Shown here one piece after another: positions 1 to 8,185 of a stretch of 9,316 bases of DNA. This DNA comes from Pseudomonadota bacterium (lineage in GTDB: Bacteria > Desulfobacterota > GWC2-55-46 > JADFVP01), in assembly GCA_015222595.1 (NCBI GenBank), contig JADFVP010000044.1:1-9316 (forward strand). Reading direction: 5' to 3'. The first letter of the stretch is position 1. Each line of letters opens with the position of its first letter. The position numbers and the translations under genes are program-made. The notes beneath the pieces were generated by a model. It did not search any database. It was not told the DNA's origin and was given only the letters and a program-made list of their open reading frames with translations.

Positions 1-1365
1 AAGGCGATAAAGATAATAGGTCTCGATGCCGGTATAGCCAAGGCGATAAAGTCCTGCAACAATGTTCTTACTGTTCGCTTTCCTGTCGAGATAAAGGGCA
101 AGGTCGAGGTCTTTACCGGCTGGAGGGCGGTCCACTCGGCCCACCGGCTGCCTTCGAAGGGTGGTATCCGTTACTCCATCCACTCCGACCAGAACGAGGT
201 CGAGGCGCTAGCCGCTCTTATGAGTTATAAGTGCGCCATAGTCGATGTGCCGTACGGCGGCTCCAAAGGTGCGCTGAAGATAGATCCCAGCAAGTACGAC
301 CGCGACGAGATGCGCCGCATAACCCGCCGCTTTGCCAGAGAGCTGGCCACAAAGGGTTTTCTTAGCCCTGCGGTCAACGTGCCGGCACCTGACATGGGCA
401 CAGGCCAAAGAGAGATGGCGTGGATAGCCGACACCTACAAGCACCTCTACCCCGAAGATATAAATTACCTCGCCTGCGTTACCGGCAAGCCGGTCCACTC
501 AGGAGGCGTACGCGGTCGCGTGGAGGCGACGGGCCGTGGCGTTCAGTACGCGCTGCGCGAGTTCTTCCGCCACCCGGGTTGCGTTAAGGAGACGGGGCTT
601 GAGGGAACCCTTGCGGGCAAGAGGGTGGTTGTTCAGGGGTTCGGTAATGTCGGCTACAATGCGGCCCAGCTGATGCATTCGCAAGACGGAGTAATTATAA
701 CGGCGGTTATCGAGTACAACGGCGCGCTTTACTGCGAAGGCGGCATAGACCCGGTGAAGCTCCATAACTACATTCAGGAGACGGGCGGGATTGCGGACTA
801 CCCGGACGCCGAATTTCACCAGGAGGCCCATAAGCTTCTGGAGATAGATTGCGATATACTTATTCCTGCGGCGATAGAGTCCGTTATAACCGAAGAGAAT
901 GCACCGCGCATTCAGGCCAAGTTGATTGCAGAGGCCGCCAACGGCCCCGTTACTTATGAGGCTGACAAGATACTTTTCGAGCGCGGCGTGGTCATACTGC
1001 CAGACGCCTATATGAACGCAGGAGGTGTTGCGGTCAGTTACTTCGAGTGGGTGCGCAACCTCAGCCATATGCGTTTTGGCCGCATGGAGCGAAGGCACGA
1101 CGAGGTACGGGGCCACTGTATAATAAAGGCGATGGAGGAGGTCTCCGGCAAGGCAGCGCCGGACTGGGTCATGCGTGAGATAGCCAGAGGCCCGGATGAA
1201 CTCGATCTTGTAAACTCCGGGCTCGACGACACCATGCGCTCCTCTTTTCAGCAGATACTCGAGGTCAAGGAGACGAATGAAAAGGTTGAGGACTACAGGA
1301 CAGCAGCCTACTATATAGCAGTAGAGAAGATAGCCAAGTCGTATCTCGATATCGGTATTTATTAG
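1..1365 (+). CDS. gdhA: Glutamate dehydrogenase, Glu/Leu/Phe/Val dehydrogenase family (5' end cut by window)
   Basis: This enzyme should interconvert glutamate and 2-oxoglutarate plus ammonia in the cytoplasm, using NAD(H) or NADP(H). The frame is open from base 1, so the true start lies upstream and 454 residues are visible. In window numbering, the substrate-domain lysines expected from the family are K53 (in SKGGIRY), K77 (in MSYKC) and K89 (in PYGGSKG, catalytic position). The catalytic aspartate is D131 in PAPDMGTG. The dinucleotide-binding fold shows QGFGNVG at 212-218, and the NAGGVAVSYFEW segment carries the substrate-site serine S346. The sequence resembles animal mitochondrial GDH (from memory) more than the short bacterial type, including an insert at about 355-408 where animal enzymes carry the antenna. 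Glutamate specificity is inferred from these motifs; cofactor preference cannot be read safely. It lies 49 bp before the ZIP transporter gene. Confidence 0.92.
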   Translation, partial: KAIKIIGLDAGIAKAIKSCNNVLTVRFPVEIKGKVEVFTGWRAVHSAHRLPSKGGIRYSIHSDQNEVEALAALMSYKCAIVDVPYGGSKGALKIDPSKYDRDEMRRITRRFARELATKGFLSPAVNVPAPDMGTGQREMAWIADTYKHLYPEDINYLACVTGKPVHSGGVRGRVEATGRGVQYALREFFRHPGCVKETGLEGTLAGKRVVVQGFGNVGYNAAQLMHSQDGVIITAVIEYNGALYCEGGIDPVKLHNYIQETGGIADYPDAEFHQEAHKLLEIDCDILIPAAIESVITEENAPRIQAKLIAEAANGPVTYEADKILFERGVVILPDAYMNAGGVAVSYFEWVRNLSHMRFGRMERRHDEVRGHCIIKAMEEVSGKAAPDWVMREIARGPDELDLVNSGLDDTMRSSFQQILEVKETNEKVEDYRTAAYYIAVEKIAKSYLDIGIY

Positions 1366-1370
1366 TTCGT

Positions 1371-1391
1371 AACCGGTAACCGGTAACCGGT
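1371..1391. repeat. Three tandem copies of AACCGGT
   Basis: Three perfect head-to-tail 7-bp units fill almost half of the 49-bp gap between the gdh stop and the ZIP start. Each unit contains the self-complementary hexamer ACCGGT, so the array could form alternative small hairpins in RNA or act as a set of protein-binding sites. No T-tract follows, so it is not a standard terminator. Function unknown. Confidence 0.9.
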
Positions 1392-1414
1392 AAACAGGGA
1401 AAGAGCCGAAAAAG

Positions 1415-2218
1415 ATGGACAGAGTGGTGGAAATTCTCAGCGGTACTTCTCTTGTCTATCTAGGCTTTATCGCTTCTTTGGCAGCAGGCGTTGCAACCGG
1501 CGTCGGCGCGCTGCCGGTGCTCTTTGTTCGCAACATCTCGCAGAGGCTTCAAGATGCAATGCTCGGCTTCGGCGCTGGCGTTATGCTTGCGGCCACCTCA
1601 TTCTCTCTTATCGTGCCGGGAATCGAGGCGGCTCACACGACCTATGGAAGCGAACCCGGAGCTGCTCTTATTATCGGCGTCGGCATGTTCATCGGCGGTT
1701 TTTTTCTCTGGTTGAGCGACAAGTACTCCCCGCACGAGCACTTTATATCCGGCCCCGAGGGCGCAGACCCGAAGAACCTCAAACGGGTCTGGCTCTTTAT
1801 AATAGCCATTACGCTGCATAACTTCCCCGAAGGGCTCGCCGTCGGCGTTGGCTTCGGTTCCGGCGACATCGCTAACGGAGTGGCCCTTGCCGTCGGCATA
1901 GGGCTGCAGAACCTGCCCGAAGGGCTCGTGGTAGCGATTGCGCTCATAGGAGAGCGGTACTCGATTTCACGCGCTCTTTTTATTGCGCTCCTAACGGGTC
2001 TTGTGGAGCCGATTGGCGGCGTGATTGGTGCAGGTGTGGTAAGCATAGCCGCGCCGCTTCTGCCATGGGGGTTGGGTTTTGCGGCAGGTGCGATGCTTTT
2101 TGTTATAAGTGACGAAATAATCCCTGAGTCGCACCGCAAGGGCTTTGAGAAAGAGGCCACAATAGGGGTGATGATAGGTTTTGTGGTTATGATGTTCTTA
2201 GACGTTACGCTCGGATAG
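1415..2218 (+). CDS. ZIP-family divalent metal transporter (GufA-like)
   Basis: This is a 267-aa polytopic inner-membrane protein predicted to carry Zn2+ or related divalent metals (Fe2+, Mn2+, Co2+) into the cytoplasm. It is hydrophobic nearly throughout, consistent with the eight-helix ZIP fold and the family's bacterial size. The two signature metal-binding helices are clear: HNFPEG at 135-140 and QNLPEG at 165-170. The second has Q rather than the H of E. coli ZupT, which points to the GufA branch. The conserved SDEIIPESH near the C-terminus (232-240) adds acidic and His ligand candidates. The cytoplasmic loop between helices 3 and 4 is short, with only scattered His (HEHF). The ATG at 1415 follows a purine-rich stretch (AGGGAAAG) that is a weak RBS. 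It lies 84 bp before the pyrophosphatase gene, so shared transcription is plausible. The transported metal cannot be read from the sequence. Confidence 0.9.
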   Translation: MDRVVEILSGTSLVYLGFIASLAAGVATGVGALPVLFVRNISQRLQDAMLGFGAGVMLAATSFSLIVPGIEAAHTTYGSEPGAALIIGVGMFIGGFFLWLSDKYSPHEHFISGPEGADPKNLKRVWLFIIAITLHNFPEGLAVGVGFGSGDIANGVALAVGIGLQNLPEGLVVAIALIGERYSISRALFIALLTGLVEPIGGVIGAGVVSIAAPLLPWGLGFAAGAMLFVISDEIIPESHRKGFEKEATIGVMIGFVVMMFLDVTLG

Positions 2219-2290
2219 CCCGGACGAATAGTACGACCAGACAGCGCGAGCAGGCAGCGCGGAAGTAGCTCTGAGCGAGGTTTAGGGCAC

Positions 2291-2296
2291 AGGAGG
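2291..2296 (+). promoter_or_regulatory. Ribosome binding site that fixes a TTG start
   Basis: A perfect AGGAGG sits six bases before TTG at 2303. No ATG or GTG in that frame has a comparable site, and the conserved pyrophosphatase N-terminus (VYVIGHKNPDTDS) begins a few codons later, so TTG is the likely start. Confidence 0.88.
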
Positions 2297-2302
2297 ATTT
2301 TT

Positions 2303-3952
2303 TTGGACAGGGTTGAAGCAGTATATGTAATAGGGCACAAGAACCCGGACACCGATTCGTGCGTCTCTGCCGTTGCGCTCTCTGAGCTTAGAAGCGCAGA
2401 GGGCATGGCCAACGTTGAGCCGGCAAGAGCCGGAGATCTCAATCCGCAGACCGCCTTTATCTTCGACTACCTGAAGGTTGAGCCCCCGAAGTACCTAAGC
2501 GACGTCTATCCGCGCGCGCGCGACATTATGAATACCGGCATAGTCCATGTCTCGGAGCAGACTCCGTTGCAAAAAGTTATGGACCTGATGCGCGTTGAGG
2601 GCGTGCGCTCCGTGCCTGTGCTCGATTCCGGGGGCCGCCCCAAAGGCGTGTTGACTATTATGGATCTTGCCAACAGGTATATCGGCGGCATGGAGGCCGG
2701 TGGTGCGCGCGAGGTTACGACCACAATGGCCAACATGGTAGAGACGCTAGGGGCCGAGGTGGTGCACGACTTTCTAGGTGCGGGAGTAGCTACTCTCGGC
2801 GTCTACGTCGGGGCGATGCAGGAGAACTCTTTTGTCGAGATAATAAGTTTTCGCGACCCCCGCGACTGCATAGTGGTGGTCGGCGACAGAGAGGAGATAC
2901 AGAAGCGCGCGGTGGGGATGGGCGTTGCGCTCCTGGTCGTATCCGGAGGGTTCAGGCCCTCGGAAGAGTTGATAGAGCTTGCGCAAAAAAAGAACGTAAG
3001 CGTAGTTGTCTCTCCGCACGACACCGCCACAACTGCGCTTCTTTTGCGCTTTTCAACCCCTGCCTCGTCTCTTTGCGACGGCACGGTCGACTCCGTGCTG
3101 CCCGACACCCTCGTTGACGATCTTCGGCATCGGCTGACCTCCATGAGCGGGGTTGCCGTGCTCGACTCCGATGGCGTGATGCAGGGCTTCATAACAAAGT
3201 CGTGCCTTTTAAAAAAACCGACAACAGGGCTTATACTCGTAGACCATAACGAACTCTCACAGGCGGTAGACGGAGCCGAGAAGGTTGAGATTAAGGGCGT
3301 TGTGGACCACCACAGAATAGGCAACTTTCAGACAACGCACGCAATACCCTTTATCTGCGACCCCGTAGGCTCTACCTCTACCCTTGTGGCGGAGCTTTAC
3401 CGGGCCAGCGCTTTTGAGATAAAGAGAGCCACAGCCGGGCTGCTCCTGGGAGGCGTGCTCTCGGACACTGTTATTTTAAAGTCCCCGACCACCACGGAGC
3501 GCGATGTGGCTATAATCAAGTGGCTCGAAGAGAAGTCCGGGCTTGAGCATATGGCCTTTGGCACAGAGATCTTCGCGGCGACTTCCAGTATAGCCAAGCG
3601 CGGCCACTTTGCCGTTGTCAATGCCGACCACAAGGTCTTCGAGGCTGGTGAAGACTCTTTCGGCGTTGGGCAGGTGGAGGTTATAGGGTTCGACGAGTTG
3701 AATGAAGAGAAGGAGGGGCTCTTGGCCGAGCTTGTAAAGGTCAGGAAGGCGAAGGGGCTTGTGCTCTCCACGCTTCTTGTGACCGATATTGTCTGCGGAA
3801 CGTCGCTCCTGCTCGCTACCGGCACAAAAGAGGTTATCTACAACCTCGGCTACCCTAAGCTCGAAGAGTCGATGTTTGAGCTAAAAGGCGTTATCTCGCG
3901 AAAAAAGCAGGTAGTGCCGCACCTTTTAAGCGTCTTCAGCACGGCACGCTGA
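2303..3952 (+). CDS. ppaC: Nucleotide-regulated manganese-dependent inorganic pyrophosphatase (family II, CBS/DRTGG)
   Basis: This is a 549-aa cytoplasmic enzyme that hydrolyses pyrophosphate to phosphate, pulling forward biosynthetic reactions. The DHH catalytic domain is split by a regulatory insert. GHKNPDTDS at 11-19 gives metal ligands H12, D16 and D18. CBS1 covers about 70-128 and a DRTGG-type domain about 142-250. CBS2 covers about 252-308 and is less well conserved. The DHH part resumes with D314 (VDHNE), D335-H336-H337 (DHHRIGNF) and D388 (LSDT). The DHHA2 domain ends with substrate-binding SRKKQ at 532-536. Plain family II enzymes are about 310 aa; the extra length is the insert. 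In characterised CBS-pyrophosphatases AMP and ADP inhibit, ATP can activate, and forms with DRTGG also respond to diadenosine polyphosphates; these properties are inferred here. It starts with TTG after a strong RBS. The gene symbol follows Bacillus usage. Confidence 0.95.
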   Translation: MDRVEAVYVIGHKNPDTDSCVSAVALSELRSAEGMANVEPARAGDLNPQTAFIFDYLKVEPPKYLSDVYPRARDIMNTGIVHVSEQTPLQKVMDLMRVEGVRSVPVLDSGGRPKGVLTIMDLANRYIGGMEAGGAREVTTTMANMVETLGAEVVHDFLGAGVATLGVYVGAMQENSFVEIISFRDPRDCIVVVGDREEIQKRAVGMGVALLVVSGGFRPSEELIELAQKKNVSVVVSPHDTATTALLLRFSTPASSLCDGTVDSVLPDTLVDDLRHRLTSMSGVAVLDSDGVMQGFITKSCLLKKPTTGLILVDHNELSQAVDGAEKVEIKGVVDHHRIGNFQTTHAIPFICDPVGSTSTLVAELYRASAFEIKRATAGLLLGGVLSDTVILKSPTTTERDVAIIKWLEEKSGLEHMAFGTEIFAATSSIAKRGHFAVVNADHKVFEAGEDSFGVGQVEVIGFDELNEEKEGLLAELVKVRKAKGLVLSTLLVTDIVCGTSLLLATGTKEVIYNLGYPKLEESMFELKGVISRKKQVVPHLLSVFSTAR

Positions 3953-3974
3953 CAGGCTCTCGCTGCTCCTGTCA
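3950..3974 (+). other. Inverted repeat overlapping the pyrophosphatase stop codon
   Basis: TGACAGG (3950-3956, including the TGA stop) is complementary to CCTGTCA (3968-3974), giving a 7-bp stem with an 11-base loop. No T-run follows, so it may slow RNA decay or help end transcription, but it is not a convincing intrinsic terminator. The rest of the gap up to 4160 shows no clear gene. Confidence 0.4.
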
Positions 3975-4161
3975 ATCCGCACCGCCCGTCATTCTAGTAC
4001 CTCCTCTCTAATCTCGCTTTTAAGGACTATCTCCTAGAGTACTGTTTGTTAAAGTACGGTATGCAGATTACCGACATAATGATAAGCGGTGCGTTCACGG
4101 GCTGAAGAGCCTTTGTATGTGTGTACCACTATTCATCTTTGACCGACCGAACCATCTTTTT

Positions 4162-4187
4162 CTGTTGTCGCAACGGTGCGACAGCAG
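4162..4187 (+). promoter_or_regulatory. Leader hairpin before the sensor kinase gene
   Basis: The two arms 4162-4172 and 4177-4187 pair over 11 bp with one G-U pair and an ACGG tetraloop; the inner core TGTCGCA/TGCGACA is perfect. It ends 18 bases before the ATG. No T-run follows, so termination is unlikely. It could be an operator in DNA, or an RNA structure that controls access to the weak ribosome binding site. Confidence 0.6.
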
Positions 4188-4188
4188 C

Positions 4189-4198
4189 CTCTATAGAG
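4189..4198. repeat. 10-bp palindrome CTCTATAGAG
   Basis: This perfect palindrome lies directly after the 11-bp leader hairpin and merges into the purine run (GAGAGA) that must serve as the ribosome binding site of the kinase gene. If it folds or binds a protein it would mask initiation at 4206. Its function is unknown. Confidence 0.6.
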
Positions 4199-4205
4199 AG
4201 ACATC

Positions 4206-7200
4206 ATGAACAGACAGCCTCGAGCCCTCTCCTGGAGTGTTATACGGTTAGCCGTCACCATCGTGCTGCCGCTTGCCATTTTGGTGGGCGGTATCATGAG
4301 TCTCTTCTACCACCTCGACACAAAGGCCGGTTTCGAGATACTTAAGGCCAAGGAGATCAATCTTGTCGACCTTCAGAACGAGGCCATTATATCCGACTTC
4401 GACACAGTAGCCACCGACCTTATATTTCTTGCCAAGACAGCACACCTGCACCATATCTATAAAGATAGCAACCCCGAAGAGATCGAGCATATAGCTGAAG
4501 AGTTCGGGACCTTCAGCAAGAGAAAGGAGCTCTACGACCAGATCCGCTACGTTGATCTCGATGGCCGCGAGGTCGTAAGGGTAGAGTACAATAACGGAGA
4601 GCCAGTTATTGTTCCAAGAGCCGATCTGCAAGATAAGTCCGAGCGGTACTACTTTAAGGAGACGGTCGTTCTTGGGCTCGATGAGATATATACCTCGTCC
4701 TTTGATCTAAATGTAGAGCACGGCGAGGTAGAGCGCCCCTTCAGGTCGATAATACGGTTCGGCACGCCCGTCTTCGATAAAACGGGCAAAAAAAATGGCG
4801 TGCTGGTACTCAACTATATGGGGGTGAATATAAAGCGGCACCTTAGCCGCTTAGCAGTTAACGGGGCAGGCGCTACAATGCTGCTCAACAAAGAAGGCTA
4901 CTGGCTCCACTCCCCGGAACCTGAAGACGAGTGGGGTTTTCTGCTCGAAGAGAGGCACGGCGCAAGCTTTACCGCTCGGTACGCAGAAGAGTGGTTTCTG
5001 GTAACTGACTCCGAGAGCGGGCAGGTCGAGACCAGCAACGGACTCTTTACATTCAAGACCGTCTATCCGTACCAGCATGCCCTTCTCTCCTCCGGCCCCC
5101 TTCCCAGCCAAAATTCTACCGAAAGCCCAGTGCTGGAGAGTCCGGCTCCTGTTAAGTGGAAGCTGGTCTCTTTTGTAGATAGCAGAACGCTTGCGCTCCA
5201 CTCAGGGGTGCTTGTGCGTCGGCTCCTGTTCATCTACCTCTGCCTGTTTACTATTATTGTTGCCGGTGCCTGGTATACCGCTTATTCAATTACGAGCAGA
5301 AAGGCAGCGGAGACGGCGCGTCGCGAGAGTGAAGAGCGCTACTCCATGGTGCATACCACGAGTCTCGACTCCATAATAATTGCCGACTCCTCAGGTATCA
5401 TAACCGAGGGCAACCCGCGTACCAGTGAAATCTTCGGCTATAGCCCGGAAGAGCTGGTCGGCATGAAGTTTTCAAGGCTTATGCCTGAAAAGTATGTTGC
5501 CAGCTACAAGGCCGTCGTTTCAACACTGCTCAACTCGGGGGTACAGGGAGAGCAGGGCAGGGTTGTAGAGCTAGAAGGGGTGAAGAAGAGCGGCACTCTC
5601 TTTCCCGCAGAAGTAACCGTAAACAGTTTTGTGCTCGGCCCTGAGGCGTACCTGAGCATCACGCTAAGAGACACCACCGAACGCCGGAGTATGGAAGAAA
5701 CCCTTAAAGAGTCGGAGGCGATGTACCGAGATCTTGTTACCACCTCGCAGAACCTGATATGGAGGTGCGACAACGGGGGCAACTTTACCTTCCTGAACCC
5801 GGCGTGGGAGAAGACGCTTGACTACACAGTAGAAGAGATGCTCGGCAGGCCTTTTAGCGATTTTCAGACCCCGGAGGCTGCGGCGTACGACCTCAAGGTC
5901 TTTTCAGAGAGCAAAGAAGAGGGGGAGGTTAGCGGGCACGAAACCGCGTACCTCTCAAAGACCGGAGCCGATGTCTACCTTGTTTTCAACGCGCTGCCGA
6001 TGGTAGACACGGAGGGCAGTGTGATTGGCTGGCAGGGTACGGCAAACGATATTACGGAGCATAAGCGTCTGGAGAAGGGCCTGAGAACGCTCTCTCACGC
6101 CATCGAGCAGATACCGACTTCGGTCATCATTACCGATACCGAAGGCACGATAGAGTACGTCAACCCCAAGTTTACGGAGAACCTCGGCTACACTCTGGGC
6201 ACGGTCATGGAGCAGAACATCTCAATGCTCAACTCCGAGCTTCAGCCTGCAAGTTTTTATGCCGACCTGCTGGCCGAGGTGCGTGGTGGTGCCGTATGGC
6301 ACGGAGACGCCAGCTTTAAGAAGAAGAGCGGCGAGACGGTCTGGGAGCTTATAACCGTGTCGTCTATACTAGGCAGTGAGGGCGCGCCCACGCATCTGCT
6401 CTTTGTAAAGGTTGACGATACCGAGCGCAAGCGGGCCGAAGAGGCGCTTACACGGAGCGAGGCGAGCCTTGCCGAGGCTCAGAGGATTGCGCATGTCGGT
6501 AACTGGACATGGGATATTGTTGCCAACACGATTACCTGGTCCGACGAAGCGTATCGGGTCTTCGGTTTCGCCCCGCAGTCGGTAGCTGTAGATTACGATC
6601 TGTTCATTGGCACGGTTCACCCGGAGGACAGGGCCGTTATAGAGGCCCGGCTAGAGCGGGCGTTGAAGAGTTTTCAGCCCTACAGGGTAGAGCACCGCAT
6701 AGTCCGCACCGGCGGCGAAGAGAGAACCGTGCTCCAAAATGGAGAGGTAGAGTGCGATGAGGACGGCAAGCCGGTAAGGATGATAGGTACGGTAAGCGAC
6801 GTAACCGAGCGTAACAGGCTAGAGACCGAGGTGCTAAAGGCCCAGAAGCTGGAGTCCGTCGGGGTGCTCGCCGGAGGAATTGCCCACGACTTCAATAATA
6901 TATTGACGGGGGTGCTCGGAAATATCTCTATGGCCAAGATAACCGTAGACCCCGAAGGCTCTGTTTTCAAGAGGCTCGCCGAGGCAGAGAAGGCCACCGA
7001 GCAGGCCAGGGGGCTTACCCAGCACCTGCTGACTTTCTCCAAGGGCGGCGAGCCGGTGAAATCCGTGGTAGCGCTCGGTCCCGTTGTGCGCTCGGCCGCG
7101 CTCTTTGCCCTGAGGGGCTCAAACGTCAGGTTCGACTGCTCTGTTGCCGAGGACCTGTGGGCCACGGAGGTGGATGAAGGGCAGATCGTTCAGGTAATAA

Positions 7201-7955
7201 ACAACCTTATAATAAATGCCGACCAGGCTATGCCCGAAGGCGGAGATATAAGCGTTATCTGTGAAAATATTGCCGTGTCCGAAGGTTCCGCGCTACAGCT
7301 CTCCGTCGGAGAGTATGTTGCGGTCACGGTTGAGGACCACGGGTGCGGTATAGACTCTGAGAACAGGACCAAGGTCTTCGACCCGTACTTTACGACCAAA
7401 AAAGAGGGAAGCGGTCTGGGGCTTGCCGCTACCTACTCTATTATAAAGAAGCATGGCGGGAGGATCGACATGGAGTCTACTTCCGGAGTAGGTACCACCT
7501 TCAGGCTCTACCTGAAGGCTACAAAAGCGCCGGTTACCGCTCTTAGCGTTGAAGACCCTCGGCCGGTACCGGGCACCGGGCGCATACTCGTTATGGACGA
7601 CGAAAAGGGTATAAGAGGGCTGCTTACTGTTATGCTCGAACACCTCGGCTACGAGGTTAAGACGACAAAGGACGGAGCGAGCGCAATAGAGTCTTACAGG
7701 GTGGCGCTTAAAAACGGTAAGGGTTACGATGCCGTGATAATGGATCTCACTATTCCGGGCGGCATGGGGGGGCGCGAGGCTATAAAGCGGCTGCTTGAGA
7801 TAGACCCGGATGTGCAGGCCATAGTGTCGAGCGGCTACTCAAATGATCCTGTGATGGCGCAGTATGCCCGATACGGTTTTTCTGGAGTACTGGCCAAGCC
7901 GTATATGACCGGCAGCCTGAGCAAGGTTCTGTACGGAGTTATCGGCAAGGGGTAG
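4206..7955 (+). CDS. Membrane hybrid sensor histidine kinase: dCache-like sensor, four PAS, HisKA, HATPase, receiver
   Basis: This 1249-aa inner-membrane protein should sense an external signal and autophosphorylate on histidine. TM1 covers about 14-35. A large periplasmic region at about 38-335 has dCache-like segments (YDQIRYVDLDGREVVRV, YYFKETV, RSIIRFGTPVFD). TM2 is about 340-362. Four PAS/PAC units follow at about 375-494, 502-622, 628-750 and 757-875. The HisKA H-box is GGIAHDFNN with H894. The HATPase domain shows the N box (NNLIINADQAM), G1 (VEDHGCGID) and G2 (GSGLGLAATYS). The C-terminal receiver starts at about 1125 with acidic D1131/D1132, phospho-acceptor D1180 (VIMDLTIPGG) and a KP motif (LAKPY). 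There is no DNA-binding or enzymatic output domain, so phosphate presumably passes to another protein; no partner gene is in the window. The ligand is unknown. The RBS is weak (GAGAG). Confidence 0.95.
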   Translation: MNRQPRALSWSVIRLAVTIVLPLAILVGGIMSLFYHLDTKAGFEILKAKEINLVDLQNEAIISDFDTVATDLIFLAKTAHLHHIYKDSNPEEIEHIAEEFGTFSKRKELYDQIRYVDLDGREVVRVEYNNGEPVIVPRADLQDKSERYYFKETVVLGLDEIYTSSFDLNVEHGEVERPFRSIIRFGTPVFDKTGKKNGVLVLNYMGVNIKRHLSRLAVNGAGATMLLNKEGYWLHSPEPEDEWGFLLEERHGASFTARYAEEWFLVTDSESGQVETSNGLFTFKTVYPYQHALLSSGPLPSQNSTESPVLESPAPVKWKLVSFVDSRTLALHSGVLVRRLLFIYLCLFTIIVAGAWYTAYSITSRKAAETARRESEERYSMVHTTSLDSIIIADSSGIITEGNPRTSEIFGYSPEELVGMKFSRLMPEKYVASYKAVVSTLLNSGVQGEQGRVVELEGVKKSGTLFPAEVTVNSFVLGPEAYLSITLRDTTERRSMEETLKESEAMYRDLVTTSQNLIWRCDNGGNFTFLNPAWEKTLDYTVEEMLGRPFSDFQTPEAAAYDLKVFSESKEEGEVSGHETAYLSKTGADVYLVFNALPMVDTEGSVIGWQGTANDITEHKRLEKGLRTLSHAIEQIPTSVIITDTEGTIEYVNPKFTENLGYTLGTVMEQNISMLNSELQPASFYADLLAEVRGGAVWHGDASFKKKSGETVWELITVSSILGSEGAPTHLLFVKVDDTERKRAEEALTRSEASLAEAQRIAHVGNWTWDIVANTITWSDEAYRVFGFAPQSVAVDYDLFIGTVHPEDRAVIEARLERALKSFQPYRVEHRIVRTGGEERTVLQNGEVECDEDGKPVRMIGTVSDVTERNRLETEVLKAQKLESVGVLAGGIAHDFNNILTGVLGNISMAKITVDPEGSVFKRLAEAEKATEQARGLTQHLLTFSKGGEPVKSVVALGPVVRSAALFALRGSNVRFDCSVAEDLWATEVDEGQIVQVINNLIINADQAMPEGGDISVICENIAVSEGSALQLSVGEYVAVTVEDHGCGIDSENRTKVFDPYFTTKKEGSGLGLAATYSIIKKHGGRIDMESTSGVGTTFRLYLKATKAPVTALSVEDPRPVPGTGRILVMDDEKGIRGLLTVMLEHLGYEVKTTKDGASAIESYRVALKNGKGYDAVIMDLTIPGGMGGREAIKRLLEIDPDVQAIVSSGYSNDPVMAQYARYGFSGVLAKPYMTGSLSKVLYGVIGKG

Positions 7956-7981
7956 TCATATAAAGAGCCCCGCGCTACATC

Positions 7982-8013
7982 AACCGCCACCGCAGACCGG
8001 GGGCGGTTTTTTT
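7982..8013 (+). terminator. Rho-independent terminator after the kinase gene
   Basis: AACCGCC (7982-7988) pairs with GGCGGTT (8002-8008), with a 13-base loop between them, and runs straight into seven T residues (8007-8013). It begins 26 bases past the kinase stop and should separate that transcript from msrB. Confidence 0.88.
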
Positions 8014-8060
8014 CTGCTATAGTAATGAGTATCCGGCCTCTTGTGTAGTAGAAGTCTCTT

Positions 8061-8127
8061 ATATAGATGGCTCCTTATATGGAAGAGTTCCGGTGTGAGG
8101 CATCATTATATAGATACATATAGATAC
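8061..8127. repeat. ATATAGAT repeats upstream of msrB
   Basis: ATATAGATAC occurs twice in perfect tandem at 8108-8127, and the core ATATAGAT occurs again at 8061-8068. Each copy contains TATAGA, a -10-like hexamer, but no convincing -35 lies at the right distance, so I do not call a promoter. The copies could be operator half-sites or a curved AT-rich element controlling msrB, whose start is 59 bases downstream. Confidence 0.6.
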
Positions 8128-8185
8128 GCAAAGTCTTTTATCTGTCACCCCTGTCTCTGTATCGGTGTGGCGCAAGGAGAGTGTC

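Noticed and set aside
499..1116. 205-codon minus-strand frame opposite gdh
   Set aside because: It is antisense to well-conserved dehydrogenase motifs and has no recognisable family of its own.
1642..2442. 266-codon minus-strand frame opposite the ZIP transporter
   Set aside because: It is Ser/Pro/Thr-rich, low-complexity antisense of a clearly conserved membrane protein and pyrophosphatase start.
4046..4080. Promoter TTGTTA...CATAAT before the kinase gene
   Set aside because: The spacer is 23 bp, outside the usable range, and no better pair was found.
4100..4114. GGCT-gaag-AGCC hairpin followed by TTT
   Set aside because: A 4-bp stem and three T residues are too weak to call a terminator.
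8165..8185. Upstream GTG as msrB start
   Set aside because: The AAGGAG ribosome site lies downstream of it and points to GTG 8186; the extra seven residues match no family N-terminus.
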